From Oceanospirillaceae bacterium (GTDB lineage: Bacteria > Pseudomonadota > Gammaproteobacteria > Pseudomonadales > Balneatricaceae), in the NCBI GenBank assembly GCA_024640955.1, contig JAHEDZ010000014.1, forward strand, positions 1 through 59,355: DNA of 59,355 bases, written 5' to 3'. The position numbers were made by a program, and so were the translations under genes. Positions 1-8,677 of this stretch are shown here, piece by piece (the stretch's first letter is position 1; every line of letters begins with the position of its first letter). The notes under the pieces are model-generated. The model saw only the letters and a list, made by a program, of their open reading frames with translations, made no database searches and had not been told where the DNA came from.

Positions 1-870
1 CCGCACCAACGTAGCATCCAAGCACTCATGCCAATCCTTAGGCTCAATACCGAAGGTCGCTTTGATCTTGGACGTCGCTAGCTCTGAATTCGCCGGACGG
101 CGCGCTTTGGGTGTTTGTGCAGGTCGGCGGATACTGTGAATGCTGGCTTCAGCCGGGGCTTTACCCAGCTTCTGCGCGTGTTGAAGAATCTGCTCAGCAA
201 ACTCGACACGACCAATCGCGGGGTCGTGGGCGTAATGGTACGTACCCCAAGGAACGGTTTTCTCATCAGCGTATTGGCCGATGATCTTGTAGATCGCACG
301 CGCTAAGCAGGCCGCGCAAGTAGGATTACCGGTGAGACCATCGTGGATATAGATCGGTGCATCGTTCTGTGCAGCGTTAACAACTTCAGTCACGAAGTTC
401 TTATTACTGGTACAGAAGAGCCAGCCAACTCGCAGAATCAGGTGTTTGTCTAGGGCGCGGCGGATCGCTACTTCTCCGGCCAATCGACTGGAGCCGAAGA
501 CGGAGATCGGGCTGGCCGCATCCTCTTCGAGGTAGGGGTGCTCGCTACTGCCATCAAAAATCTCGACGTTGGAGATCTGAATCATTGGAATCTTCAGGTC
601 AGCACAAGTTTCAGCTAGGTGACGCGGACCCACCTCGTTGATCTCATAGGCCAGAACAGGCTTGGATTCCGCCTCATCCATATTGGTGTAAGCCGCTGCG
701 TTGATAACCAACTCAGGCTTGTAGGTCACAAACACGCGCTGCAGAGCACCGAGGTCGCGCACATCTACATCACTAGAGTCCGCCGCGAGTATTTCGTGAC
801 CGTAGTGATCGCCAAACTTCACCAGATTCTGGCCGATTTGGCCACCCGATCCGGTAATCAAGATGCGCAT
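1..870 (-). CDS. RmlD-like sugar-nucleotide reductase homologue, 3' end outside window
   Basis: The frame reads from ATG at 870 on the minus strand to the window edge without a stop, so the C-terminus is missing. It starts MRILITGSGGQIGQNL, a Rossmann GxxGQxG dinucleotide motif, and follows the dTDP-4-dehydrorhamnose reductase (RmlD/RfbD) family throughout. In that family the catalytic residues are the Thr of STDYVF and the Tyr and Lys of YGxxKLAGE. Here the matching stretches read ISNVEIFDG and VFGSSRLAGE, so Thr is Asn, Tyr is Phe and Lys is Arg. The fold and cofactor site look intact, but the usual reductase chemistry may be lost. It could be a sugar-nucleotide-binding protein or an enzyme using other residues. 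No other rhamnose or polysaccharide gene is in the window. Family assignment is firm; function is uncertain. Confidence 0.85.
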   Translation of the reverse strand, partial: MRILITGSGGQIGQNLVKFGDHYGHEILAADSSDVDVRDLGALQRVFVTYKPELVINAAAYTNMDEAESKPVLAYEINEVGPRHLAETCADLKIPMIQISNVEIFDGSSEHPYLEEDAASPISVFGSSRLAGEVAIRRALDKHLILRVGWLFCTSNKNFVTEVVNAAQNDAPIYIHDGLTGNPTCAACLARAIYKIIGQYADEKTVPWGTYHYAHDPAIGRVEFAEQILQHAQKLGKAPAEASIHSIRRPAQTPKARRPANSELATSKIKATFGIEPKDWHECLDATLVR

Positions 871-974
871 GCAAGCTCTCCTTATTGCTCTGCTTATTAT
901 TCTGAGTAGGAATTAAATAGCACAGCCAGAAAAACCATACCAGTTTTGTGGGCAAACTACTGTCCCCCGTTCTG

Positions 975-1029
975 TTACAGGTGTTGTTACAGGTGTTGTT
1001 TCAGGCGCTATTTCAAGTGCTGTTTCACG
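975..1029. repeat. 12-bp imperfect tandem repeat at the 3' end of kynU
   Basis: Four and a half copies of a 12-base unit run from 975: TTACAGGTGTTG twice exactly, then TTTCAGGCGCTA, TTTCAAGTGCTG and a partial TTTCACG. The last copy overlaps the kynU stop codon (1025-1027). No function is evident. Such arrays are candidates for copy-number variation between strains. Confidence 0.75.
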
Positions 1030-2269
1030 TAACAGCTGCACGCACCTGAAACTGAGGGTCGCGCCAGCCTTGCGACAGCATAACGTGTTCGAGCTGACAC
1101 ACCGCCTGCTCTACATCAACAAAACGGGTATAAAGCGGTGCAAATCCGAAACGCAGAATATCCGGCGCGCGAAAATCACCGATGACACCCGCGGCAATTA
1201 GCGCCTGCATAATCGGATAAGCCTCAGGGTGCCGCAGGCTAATCTGACTGCCACGACGATCTGACTCTCGCGGAGACGCCAACTCGAAACCAAACTGAAT
1301 CAAGCGAGTTTCAACTTGCTCAATAAAGAACTCACTCAAGGCTATCGACTTCCGACGCACCTCGGCCATATCGACTTCGCGGACAAGTCGGACACCTTCC
1401 TCCAACGCTACGCAACCCAAAACGGGTGGTGTACCACAGAGCGCGCGAGTCATACCCACCGCGGGCTCAAACTGATCTGACATCGCAAACGGCTGCGCAT
1501 GACCAAACCAACCGGTTAGTGGTTGCTCAAAATGATCCTGATGACGCTTGGCTACATAAAGGAAACTCGGAGCCCCCGGCCCACCATTGAGATACTTGTA
1601 GCCACACCCCAGGGCCAAGTCGACCCCAGCAGCAGACAGTGCGACCGGCACCGCACCCGTACTGTGGCTTAGATCCCAAAGAATCAGCGCGCCCACACTG
1701 TGGGCCAGGTCGGTCACGGCTTTGAGATCAAACATCTCCCCGCTCTTGTAGTGCACATGCGTAAGCACTACGAGCGCCGTATCCTCATCAATCACATCCA
1801 ATATCTGCTCACGTGGCACCGCGCAAAGCTTAATAGCCGTATCACGTTCAACACCTTGAAGCACATAGAGATCGGTCGGGAAATTACCCAACTCGGTCAC
1901 CACTTTGGTACGCCCAGCATTGAGTTTGAGCCCCGCGTGTATCAGCTTAAACAGATTCACAGAGGTCGAGTCAGCGACGATCACTTCATCGGATTCAGCG
2001 CCTACAAGCGGCGCGATCATCGAACCGATTCGCTGCGGCAGATCCACCCAACCCGCATTGTTCCAACTACGGATTAACCCAGCGCCCCACTCCTGCTCTA
2101 CCACTTCAGCCATACGCGCCTTCGTCGCCCTAGGCAGTGGTCCGAGCGAGTTACCATTGAGGTAGATAACACCTTCAGGCAGTTCGAATTGATCGCGCAT
2201 AGAGCGCAGTGGATCAGCAGCATCTAGTCCTTCTGCATCTAACACTTGATTACCCGGTATCGATTGCAT
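1025..2269 (-). CDS. kynU: kynureninase
   Basis: This PLP enzyme cleaves L-kynurenine to anthranilate and L-alanine in tryptophan catabolism. The 414-residue protein has the family length. It has the N-terminal YLNGNSLGPLP motif (about residues 36-46), the cofactor Asp in LWDLSHS (Asp199), and the PLP lysine in GYKYLNGGPGAPSF (Lys225). The ATG at 2269 gives a normal N-terminus. The gene stands alone: neither tryptophan 2,3-dioxygenase (kynA) nor kynurenine formamidase (kynB) is beside it, and the 3' neighbour is an RmlD-like gene. Anthranilate made here could feed tryptophan synthesis or catabolism encoded elsewhere. A 12-bp tandem repeat abuts its stop codon. It is divergent from the 2351 gene across about 80 bases. 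Confidence 0.95.
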   Translation of the reverse strand: MQSIPGNQVLDAEGLDAADPLRSMRDQFELPEGVIYLNGNSLGPLPRATKARMAEVVEQEWGAGLIRSWNNAGWVDLPQRIGSMIAPLVGAESDEVIVADSTSVNLFKLIHAGLKLNAGRTKVVTELGNFPTDLYVLQGVERDTAIKLCAVPREQILDVIDEDTALVVLTHVHYKSGEMFDLKAVTDLAHSVGALILWDLSHSTGAVPVALSAAGVDLALGCGYKYLNGGPGAPSFLYVAKRHQDHFEQPLTGWFGHAQPFAMSDQFEPAVGMTRALCGTPPVLGCVALEEGVRLVREVDMAEVRRKSIALSEFFIEQVETRLIQFGFELASPRESDRRGSQISLRHPEAYPIMQALIAAGVIGDFRAPDILRFGFAPLYTRFVDVEQAVCQLEHVMLSQGWRDPQFQVRAAVT

Positions 2270-2350
2270 TTAATTTCTCAGCGATTGAATTGAATTCCTA
2301 CCGTGCTAGCTTGTACCTTTGAGCGATCAAGTTTCAAGGGTAAGCTGCAA

Positions 2351-3238
2351 ATGCGCCGTCAGATTGAGAAACAGATTCTACAGCTCACCGGCCTGTCACT
2401 CGGGGGTATTAACTACTCCGAGCCCGCCGGTGACCCGGGGCTATTCGGCCCCGAGGCTATTTGCTGGCGAATTCATAGCGACTTTCCGGCGATGCTCTGC
2501 GGCGGTATCAGTGCGCTGATGCTGCAGATGCTCCACCCACTCGCGTTAGCCGGTGTCTGGGATCACTCAAATTTTCGTGAGGATATGCTTGGGCGTCTGC
2601 GCCGTACCAGTCAATTTGTCGCCGCCACAACTTTCGCCCCAACCGATGAGGCAGAGCGTCTGATTGAACGGGTGCGCAAAATTCACACCCAGGTCAACGG
2701 AACTGCACCTGATGGCAGAGCTTACAGCGCAGAGGATCCCGAGCTTCTCACCTGGGTACACGTATGTGAGGTCTACTCATTTATGCGCGGCTACCTCGAG
2801 TATAAAAACCCGAACCTGAGCCTCAGAACGCAAGATAGGTACTACACGGAGGTCGCCTTGGTTGCTCGCAAACTAGGCGCGCAAAACGTGCCGAGCTCGG
2901 TTGCTGAGGTAGAGGCCTACATGCAAAGAATGCGCAGTGAACTGCAGTATGACCACCGTACTGCGGCCGTTATGCAGGCGTTATTTAACGCACCGACACC
3001 TTCGACTTTAACTAAGCCGATGGGAAGAAGCGTAACGATCGCAGGGTTTGATTTGCTGCCTGATTGGGCGATACAGATGAACCCGAAGCCAGTCAGCAGA
3101 CCTCAGCGGGCTATTGCCCGAGCAGCACTCATCGGCATGGCACCGACGCTGCGCTGGTCGTTAAGGAATGGCGTCTCCACACTGGCCTGTCGTCGAATGG
3201 GTATTCCGCCCTTTTGGCAGCGACGCTCACCGTTCTGA
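2351..3238 (+). CDS. MpaB/DUF2236-family oxygenase-like protein
   Basis: A protein of 295 residues from ATG 2351. A GTG at 2303 would add 16 residues that do not look family-like. It matches the DUF2236/MpaB (latex-clearing-protein-like) family, with the N-terminal WRIHSDFPAMLCGGISALMLQMLHP region, the following HSNF segment and the central LLTWVHVCEVYSF block containing a histidine. Characterised relatives bind b-type haem and oxidise hydrophobic substrates, but most members have no known substrate. No signal peptide is evident and there is no partner gene nearby. The family call is good; the reaction is unknown. Confidence 0.8.
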   Translation: MRRQIEKQILQLTGLSLGGINYSEPAGDPGLFGPEAICWRIHSDFPAMLCGGISALMLQMLHPLALAGVWDHSNFREDMLGRLRRTSQFVAATTFAPTDEAERLIERVRKIHTQVNGTAPDGRAYSAEDPELLTWVHVCEVYSFMRGYLEYKNPNLSLRTQDRYYTEVALVARKLGAQNVPSSVAEVEAYMQRMRSELQYDHRTAAVMQALFNAPTPSTLTKPMGRSVTIAGFDLLPDWAIQMNPKPVSRPQRAIARAALIGMAPTLRWSLRNGVSTLACRRMGIPPFWQRRSPF

Positions 3239-3269
3239 GATAACCTCCCTCAGACTGAAACAGAGTCCG

Positions 3270-3809
3270 TTAACTGAGCTTCAGACGCATCAACAGCGTC
3301 TGCGCCTGAGCCTCACAGATCAACAGATCCCGCCCGGCCTGATCCATAAAGCCCTCCTCGACGGAGCGATCTAACAACGCAAGCAGGGAGTCGTAGTACC
3401 CATCGATATTGAGCAGCCCTATCGGTTTTGTATGAAATCCAAGTCGCGCCCAGGTGTAGACCTCGAAGAACTCCTCAAGCGTGCCGATGCCTCCTGGGTA
3501 GACAATAAAGGCGTCCGCCATCTCAGCCATCTTCGCCTTGCGCTCATGCATCGTCTCTACACAAAAAAGCTCTGTTAATCCCAGATGTGGCGTCTCTTTA
3601 TTGGCCAATGCACTGATCGTGACTCCGCGCACGATACCACCCTGCGCTAGAGCAGCGTCTGCGAGGTCTCGCATAAGACCGGTATTTGAACCACCGTAAA
3701 CCAGCTCAACACCCGAGTTTGCTATAGCGCTTCCCAGTTGTTCAACCTGCTCTTTAAACAGAGAACGCTTTGCATCACGCGCCCCCAAAAACACAGCTAC
3801 GCTCGGCAT
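3270..3809 (-). CDS. LOG-family phosphoribohydrolase (TIGR00730 type)
   Basis: A 179-residue Rossmann-like protein with the signature YPGGIGTLEEFFE (family PGGxGTxxE) and the upstream LVYGGSNTGLM nucleotide-binding loop. Members remove ribose-5-phosphate from nucleoside 5'-monophosphates, including cytokinin nucleotides. In bacteria they are often nucleotide salvage or housekeeping enzymes and are commonly annotated as lysine decarboxylase-like by mistake. It is a single gene, convergent with the DUF2236 gene. ATG 3809 gives the usual N-terminus (MPSVAVFLGARD). Confidence 0.9.
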   Translation of the reverse strand: MPSVAVFLGARDAKRSLFKEQVEQLGSAIANSGVELVYGGSNTGLMRDLADAALAQGGIVRGVTISALANKETPHLGLTELFCVETMHERKAKMAEMADAFIVYPGGIGTLEEFFEVYTWARLGFHTKPIGLLNIDGYYDSLLALLDRSVEEGFMDQAGRDLLICEAQAQTLLMRLKLS

Positions 3810-4059
3810 CAGAACACCTCATCCTCGTTAAAAGCACATAAAACATTGCATAATGCACCGCAATTCGCCTTGCATTTTGCGACTAATCTGGACAGTCCGC
3901 GAAGCCTTCACCACGACAGTTCACTGTCCATAGGCCCAGTACTTCCGCTTAACTTAGCACTCTAGCGCCCGCTCGCGATATTAAGCTCTATTTCAGTTCG
4001 CTAAACTAGCCTGATAGCATTGAATCCAAAGATGCTACCACAGAGGATAATCGATCTTT

Positions 4060-4536
4060 ATGACAACTAAACAGTGGTTTGGTGTTGCGATACTCATATC
4101 GGGCGTTGGCTATGGCATCTGGCTGAAGTCACAGCCCGAGCCGGAGCTGATCACTGACTCCATATGGAGCGCCATTCCCTACAAAGACGCGCTCGCCGTT
4201 GCCGATGGCAAAGCCCTGTACGATCGGCACTGTCTCGCGTGTCACGGCGCCAACCTTGAGGGGCAACCAAACTGGCGTGAGCGCGATAGTGCGGGTTATC
4301 TACCAGCACCTCCACATGATCAAAGCGGACACACCTGGCACCATCCGGACCAACAACTTTTCACAATCGTTAAGGGCGGTATCGCAGCAATTGCCGGTAA
4401 TGACTACCGCACCACAATGCGCGCCTTTGAGGATCAGATGAACGACGATCAGATTTGGTCCGTACTAGCCTATATCAAGTCAACCTGGCCGCAAGAGATT
4501 ATCAACGCCCATAACCGCTTCAGCGAGGAGCCCTAA
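4060..4536 (+). CDS. membrane-anchored class I cytochrome c
   Basis: A 158-residue protein with an N-terminal hydrophobic segment (about residues 6-21) that probably stays as a membrane anchor, a haem-binding CLACH motif (Cys58, Cys61, His62), and a likely distal Met in the TTMRAF segment. This is the usual order of a small monohaem cytochrome c facing the periplasm. It is directly followed, with no gap (TAA then ATG), by a cytochrome c'-like gene, so the two are co-translated. The pair may pass electrons or manage oxidative or nitrosative stress. No oxidase or dehydrogenase partner is adjacent. Confidence 0.88.
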   Translation: MTTKQWFGVAILISGVGYGIWLKSQPEPELITDSIWSAIPYKDALAVADGKALYDRHCLACHGANLEGQPNWRERDSAGYLPAPPHDQSGHTWHHPDQQLFTIVKGGIAAIAGNDYRTTMRAFEDQMNDDQIWSVLAYIKSTWPQEIINAHNRFSEEP

Positions 4537-4983
4537 ATGCTCGCCAAAAAAACGCTCAACAGAGCAATCGCTTTCGTACTCGGCGCATCACTCACCTCAG
4601 CAACGCTGGCACACTCAGGGGCGACCGGTATCGTCAAAGAGCGTATGGATGGGTTCAAAGCCGCCAAAAAGTCGATGAAAATACTCAAAAGCACTGTTCG
4701 CAGCTCTGACTTCGCCACCATAGCGCGAGAAGCTGAAACACTTAACCTATGGTTCGAGAATCTCGATGGCTACTTTCCCGCCGGCAGTAACCCCAAACCC
4801 TCTGAGGCGCTTGATCTCATTTGGCAGGAGTATGATCGATTTTCTAGCATCGCAAGGGACAGCGCCAATGCATCTGCGGCACTCTTGCGCGGGGCAAATG
4901 AGGGTGATGCCGAGCTGACACGCGAGGCCTTCTCAGAGCTGGCAGCTTCCTGCAAGGCTTGCCACGACGATTACCGAGAGTAA
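4537..4983 (+). CDS. cytochrome c' / class II cytochrome c
   Basis: A 148-residue secreted protein: a signal peptide ends near ATLA-H (about residue 25), followed by a mostly helical domain and the C-terminal haem motif CKACHDDYR (Cys139, Cys142, His143). A haem motif at the extreme C-terminus of a four-helix bundle is characteristic of cytochrome c' and class II cytochromes c. Members bind NO and CO and are linked to NO tolerance or to electron transfer. The gene starts on the base after the previous cytochrome's stop codon, so it forms a two-gene operon with it. Confidence 0.88.
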   Translation: MLAKKTLNRAIAFVLGASLTSATLAHSGATGIVKERMDGFKAAKKSMKILKSTVRSSDFATIAREAETLNLWFENLDGYFPAGSNPKPSEALDLIWQEYDRFSSIARDSANASAALLRGANEGDAELTREAFSELAASCKACHDDYRE

Positions 4984-5103
4984 CTAAGGCGACCTAAATA
5001 TATTGACGTCAGGCTAGTGAACGAAGCAGCGAGAACCGCGCGTACAAGCGGGTCATCAGCGTCTGCGTATGTTATTCTTGTGCCCTGTTTTATAACCGAA
5101 TGA

Positions 5104-6042
5104 GTGAGCAATTTTACCGTGTTTGATTCCCAAGCTTTCCGTCGTGCCTTAGGCAACTTCGCTACCGGTATTACCGTAATTACCACCACGACACCTGAGG
5201 GTGAAAACGTGGGTCTGACGGCTAACTCTTTTAACTCGGTTTCGCTCGATCCACCGCTAATTTTATGGAGTCTAGATAAACGCTCGAATAACCTCGATGC
5301 GTTCAACCAGGCTAGCCACTTTGCAGTGAACATTCTTGCAGCTGATCAGATGGACCTCTCAAATCAATTTGCCCGTCCTAGCGACGACAAATTCGCAGGA
5401 GTGAATTTCCGCGCAGGCATAGGTGGCGCTGCTGTACTTGCCGACTGCGCTGCCGTATTTGAGTGTTCAGTTCACCAGTTCGTTGATGCCGGTGACCACA
5501 TTATCTTGATCGGGAAAGTCGAACAGTTTGAAGCCGAAGGGCGTGCACCGCTGTGCTACCATCAGGGCGGCTACTCAATCGTAATGCCCTACTCGCGCCT
5601 CGCAGCCGAGAGCAGCGAGCCAACAGCACCCAACGGCGAATCAAAAATACCCGGACGCCTGGATACCAACCTCTACTACTTAATGTTGCAGGCGATGCGC
5701 TCTTACCAAGCGGACTACCTACCACTGCAGATGTCCAGTGGCCTGCAGACTAGCGAAGCGCGCATGTTGATGATTCTCACCGAGCATCAGTCGCTTGACG
5801 CTAAGCAGTTAGTTGATGCGGTCGCTATGCCGGAACAGGATGTGCGTCTGGCCGTTGAAGTTCTTGAGCGTAAGGGCCTCATCAGCGAAGAGAACGGCAT
5901 TTACAGCATCAGCGTGCAAGGCCACGAGAAGTCCGACTCTCTCTGGCACCTTGCTAGCGAGGAGCAGGACCGCGTGTTTGCAAAGTTTAGTGATGAAGAG
6001 ATCGCTACCTTTAGTAAGGTTCTCAAAGGGCTAATCAACTGA
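5104..6042 (+). CDS. flavin reductase fused to a MarR-like C-terminal domain
   Basis: A protein of 312 residues from GTG 5104; the ATG four bases upstream is out of frame and hits a stop. Residues about 8-165 are a flavin reductase-like FMN-binding domain (FRRALGNFATGITVITT, then GLTANSFNSVSLDPPL). Residues about 185-305 form a winged-helix MarR-like domain (LLMILTEHQSLDAKQL region). The same layout and length is known for the reductase component (C1) of p-hydroxyphenylacetate hydroxylase from Acinetobacter, where the MarR-like part is an effector-binding autoinhibitory domain. By analogy this is the NAD(P)H:flavin reductase of a two-component monooxygenase. No oxygenase gene lies nearby. The small lipoprotein gene overlaps its stop (TGATG). 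Confidence 0.85.
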   Translation: MSNFTVFDSQAFRRALGNFATGITVITTTTPEGENVGLTANSFNSVSLDPPLILWSLDKRSNNLDAFNQASHFAVNILAADQMDLSNQFARPSDDKFAGVNFRAGIGGAAVLADCAAVFECSVHQFVDAGDHIILIGKVEQFEAEGRAPLCYHQGGYSIVMPYSRLAAESSEPTAPNGESKIPGRLDTNLYYLMLQAMRSYQADYLPLQMSSGLQTSEARMLMILTEHQSLDAKQLVDAVAMPEQDVRLAVEVLERKGLISEENGIYSISVQGHEKSDSLWHLASEEQDRVFAKFSDEEIATFSKVLKGLIN

Positions 6043-6398
6043 TGAAGCTGAAACTGCTCACGCTGATCACCGCTGCTGCGCTTACCACGGGCTGTGCTAC
6101 ACGCACTGAGCAGCCGCTAACCACTGATATGATTAGTGCGCCGCTGCTGAGCATGGATATCAGCGAACTGGAGAGCCGCCTTGGAGCCCCAACGCGCAAA
6201 CTGCGCAAAGACGAAAAAGAGGTCTGGCTCTACCGAGAGGAGAACAGCTCCGGCCTTGCGCAGCTAAAAGGTAATTGCGAGCTAGAGATTGGTTTCACAC
6301 TTCCAGAGGTTACCCGTGTAACTGTGCGTGAGTCTGGCACGACTTCACTTGCACAACCTCTGGATGCTTGCCGGCCGTTCTACAACAAGCTCCGCTAA
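6042..6398 (+). CDS. small predicted outer-membrane or periplasmic lipoprotein
   Basis: A 118-residue protein with a lipoprotein signal peptide. A short hydrophobic run ends in the lipobox LTTGC, with Cys18 as the lipidation site. The mature part is small and contains a segment (SMDISELESRLGAPTRKLR then VWLYRE) resembling small lipoproteins related to BamE/SmpA-type folds, which I note only as a resemblance. The start overlaps the flavin reductase stop by one base, so it is translationally coupled to that gene. The function is not recognised. Confidence 0.75.
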   Translation: MKLKLLTLITAAALTTGCATRTEQPLTTDMISAPLLSMDISELESRLGAPTRKLRKDEKEVWLYREENSSGLAQLKGNCELEIGFTLPEVTRVTVRESGTTSLAQPLDACRPFYNKLR

Positions 6399-6429
6399 CG
6401 CTAAACAACAAACTGAGAGACTACAGAGC

Positions 6430-6699
6430 TCATCCGCTCCGCTTGCGCCTGTAGCTGCTGCAGTGACTGCTGAGGCCGCTTGCCCGGTTTGCGCCTTCTG
6501 ATTTTGGCGCTTCGGTATTAGCTTCAGATATGACGCTCGCCAACTCAGAGGACTCTTTGAGCACCAGATCCGCAGAGCCTTTTACGTGCACAATAATATC
6601 GCGAGTTTTAGCCAGAAAGCCGTGAAAACCGGTGGCCAGAATGACACAAGAGAGAAAGACCAACGCTACGCTGATCTCACAGCTGATGGTCATCTTCAT
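6430..6699 (-). CDS. small hypothetical protein with one membrane segment
   Basis: A protein of 89 residues on the minus strand, in the gap between the lipoprotein and the LysR gene. Residues about 9-30 are strongly hydrophobic (VALVFLSCVILATGFHGFLA) and the rest is polar, ending in a basic tail. Codon choice (CTG, GTC, ATC, ACC rich) resembles the neighbours, which supports translation. The ATG lies about 12 bases after an AGG. I do not recognise the family. It could be a small membrane protein or a chance frame. Confidence is moderate. Confidence 0.5.
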   Translation of the reverse strand: MKMTISCEISVALVFLSCVILATGFHGFLAKTRDIIVHVKGSADLVLKESSELASVISEANTEAPKSEGANRASGLSSHCSSYRRKRSG

Positions 6700-6919
6700 C
6701 TTGAGCTCAACCTGTTATCAAATGAGCCTGCTCTTCAGCATAGCAGTAATAACCGAGCAGGATTGCAGAACAATAGTATTTAAATTCAACTATTTGAGCC
6801 TAATATCTAGAATCTGTCTTACAATAAAAAATGGCACAAAAGCCTATCCTGATCAGTAAACTTGCTCTATCTGCCAATCTGTCGGACACTCAGCAGATTA
6901 CACTTACAGTGAGCAGCAG

Positions 6920-7792
6920 ATGGATACAGCCACGCTCCAAGCCTTCGTTGAAGTTGCACGCACAGGTAGTTTCTCTGTCGCTGCTCAGCATCTATTCCTG
7001 ACCCAATCAGCCATCAGTAAGCGCATCGCCCAGCTCGAATCGCAACTCGACACACGTCTATTCGATCGCATTGGACGCAGCATAAATTTGACTGAAGCGG
7101 GTCGCACGCTACTACCCCAGGCGGAGGCTATCCTCACTCAATTTGAGGATGCGCGGCGTACACTGAATAACTTATCGGGAGAGGTCACCGGTAAGCTCTC
7201 ACTCGCGGCTAGTCATCACATCAGCCTACACCGCTTACCGGATACCTTGCGCGCTTTCGTTAAAAGCTATCCCCAGGTCGAGATGGACCTGCGTTTCTAC
7301 GAATCTGAGGTCGCTTATGAGGCTGTGGTTCATGGCGACATTGAACTAGCACTCATCACTCTATCCCCGGAGAGCGATCCACGCATTGTTTCTCAGGTAG
7401 TCTGGATCGATCGCCTGCACTACTGTGTTGCAGCAGACCACCCATTGGCCGAACGGGAGAACGTTGAGTTCGATCAAATCAATGCCTATCCGGCTATCTT
7501 GCCCGGAGCCGACACGTTCACCTACCAGATAGTACACAAGCAGTTGGCGAGCCTAGGGCTCGAGCCCAATCTAGGTATCTCCACCAACTATCTAGATACC
7601 ATCCGTATGATGGTGCGCTCTGGCCTCGGCTGGTCACTACTGCCCGAGACGCTCATCGACCAGCAACTGGTTCGTCTCAACACCGGCAGCCAACCCGTCG
7701 AGCGACCTCTGGGGTACATCTACCACCGTGAACGCACGCTATCGAACGCAGCGGGCGAACTGCTGCGGCTATTGAAACAGCCGACCACATAG
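6920..7792 (+). CDS. LysR-family transcriptional regulator
   Basis: A 290-residue protein with an N-terminal winged helix-turn-helix (residues about 3-60, TFVEVARTGSFSVAAQHL-like with LTQSAISKRIAQLE as recognition helix) and a periplasmic-binding-like effector domain from about residue 90. Length and order are standard for LysR regulators. It lies 42 bases upstream of phaE on the same strand, not divergent, so it might be co-transcribed with phaEC or regulate an unlinked target. The effector cannot be told from the sequence. Confidence 0.9.
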   Translation: MDTATLQAFVEVARTGSFSVAAQHLFLTQSAISKRIAQLESQLDTRLFDRIGRSINLTEAGRTLLPQAEAILTQFEDARRTLNNLSGEVTGKLSLAASHHISLHRLPDTLRAFVKSYPQVEMDLRFYESEVAYEAVVHGDIELALITLSPESDPRIVSQVVWIDRLHYCVAADHPLAERENVEFDQINAYPAILPGADTFTYQIVHKQLASLGLEPNLGISTNYLDTIRMMVRSGLGWSLLPETLIDQQLVRLNTGSQPVERPLGYIYHRERTLSNAAGELLRLLKQPTT

Positions 7793-7834
7793 CACACACT
7801 ACTGGACTAACATCAAGTACAGACCGAGCCGCGT

Positions 7835-8677
7835 GTGACCAACCCACTCCTTGAACAGTTTCAGAGCTGGATCAAACAACTCGAGACAGACCCGGATGCC
7901 AGCTTCAGCACTCAGCTCGCCCAGTGGCAGCAGTGGATATCTAAGTTTTATTCAGAGGCGGATTCACTCGCACCTCAACACGGGCACCTTGTACAGCAGC
8001 TCACCTGCTACTCGGGTGAACTTGTCGAACTGCTGGCCAACCTAACTCGAAACCAGGCGCGCGGGGCACCGGTTGAGGAGCTGGTTGAACGCCTGCGCTC
8101 TGAACTGCACCAGTTCAACGTCAAACACACGCTCGAGCAGGCGACACTGCCACATCAGTTTTTAGACCTGCTGTTCACACAGAAGCAGGCCAACTTCGCA
8201 CTCAGTCACGAACAGCTTGAGCAGCTCAAACAGAGCCTTAACCTACTGACGCATCCACGCGTTGCTCAGCTAAAAGAATTTATCGAGGCGATGCTGGATT
8301 GGAATCGTGCGAGCACGAACCTTAGCGACGAACTAGACAGAGTGAGCAACAACGCTATCGAAGAGTACCGCCAGCGCGCTACCGATTCACTGGCCCAAGA
8401 CGAGCTGCTTAATCTATGGGTCGAATGTTACGACCAGAGTTATGCAGACGCCTTCAACTCAAGCGAGCTACAAACAGCCCAGGCCGGACTGGTCAACACG
8501 CTTGCACGCCTTAAGCTGAGCTGGCAGGCGCTGGTCGACCAGTTTGCCGAACAGCTGGGACTTCCCTCGCGCTCGCAGGTCGATAAATTGATAGAGGAGT
8601 TCGATCAGCAGCGGCGCCGCATCCGCAAGCTCGAACTCGAGCTCCAAGCCCTCAAAGCGGCTCAGGACTCAGTGTGA
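7835..8677 (+). CDS. phaE: class III PHA synthase subunit PhaE
   Basis: A protein of 280 residues from GTG 7835. It is rich in Gln, Leu and charged residues, with long predicted helices and a C-terminal coiled-coil-like stretch (QQRRRIRKLELELQALKAA). This matches PhaE, the non-catalytic partner that forms the class III poly(3-hydroxyalkanoate) synthase with a short PhaC. Typical PhaE proteins are about 350 residues, so this one is somewhat short. Its stop overlaps the phaC start by four bases (GTGA), giving tight co-translation and equimolar subunits. PhaE sequences diverge quickly, so the call rests strongly on the adjacent phaC. Confidence 0.82.
   Translation: MTNPLLEQFQSWIKQLETDPDASFSTQLAQWQQWISKFYSEADSLAPQHGHLVQQLTCYSGELVELLANLTRNQARGAPVEELVERLRSELHQFNVKHTLEQATLPHQFLDLLFTQKQANFALSHEQLEQLKQSLNLLTHPRVAQLKEFIEAMLDWNRASTNLSDELDRVSNNAIEEYRQRATDSLAQDELLNLWVECYDQSYADAFNSSELQTAQAGLVNTLARLKLSWQALVDQFAEQLGLPSRSQVDKLIEEFDQQRRRIRKLELELQALKAAQDSV

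Noticed and set aside
3270-3809. Lysine decarboxylase
   Set aside because: The PGGxGTxxE motif identifies the LOG phosphoribohydrolase family; the decarboxylase name is an old mis-annotation.
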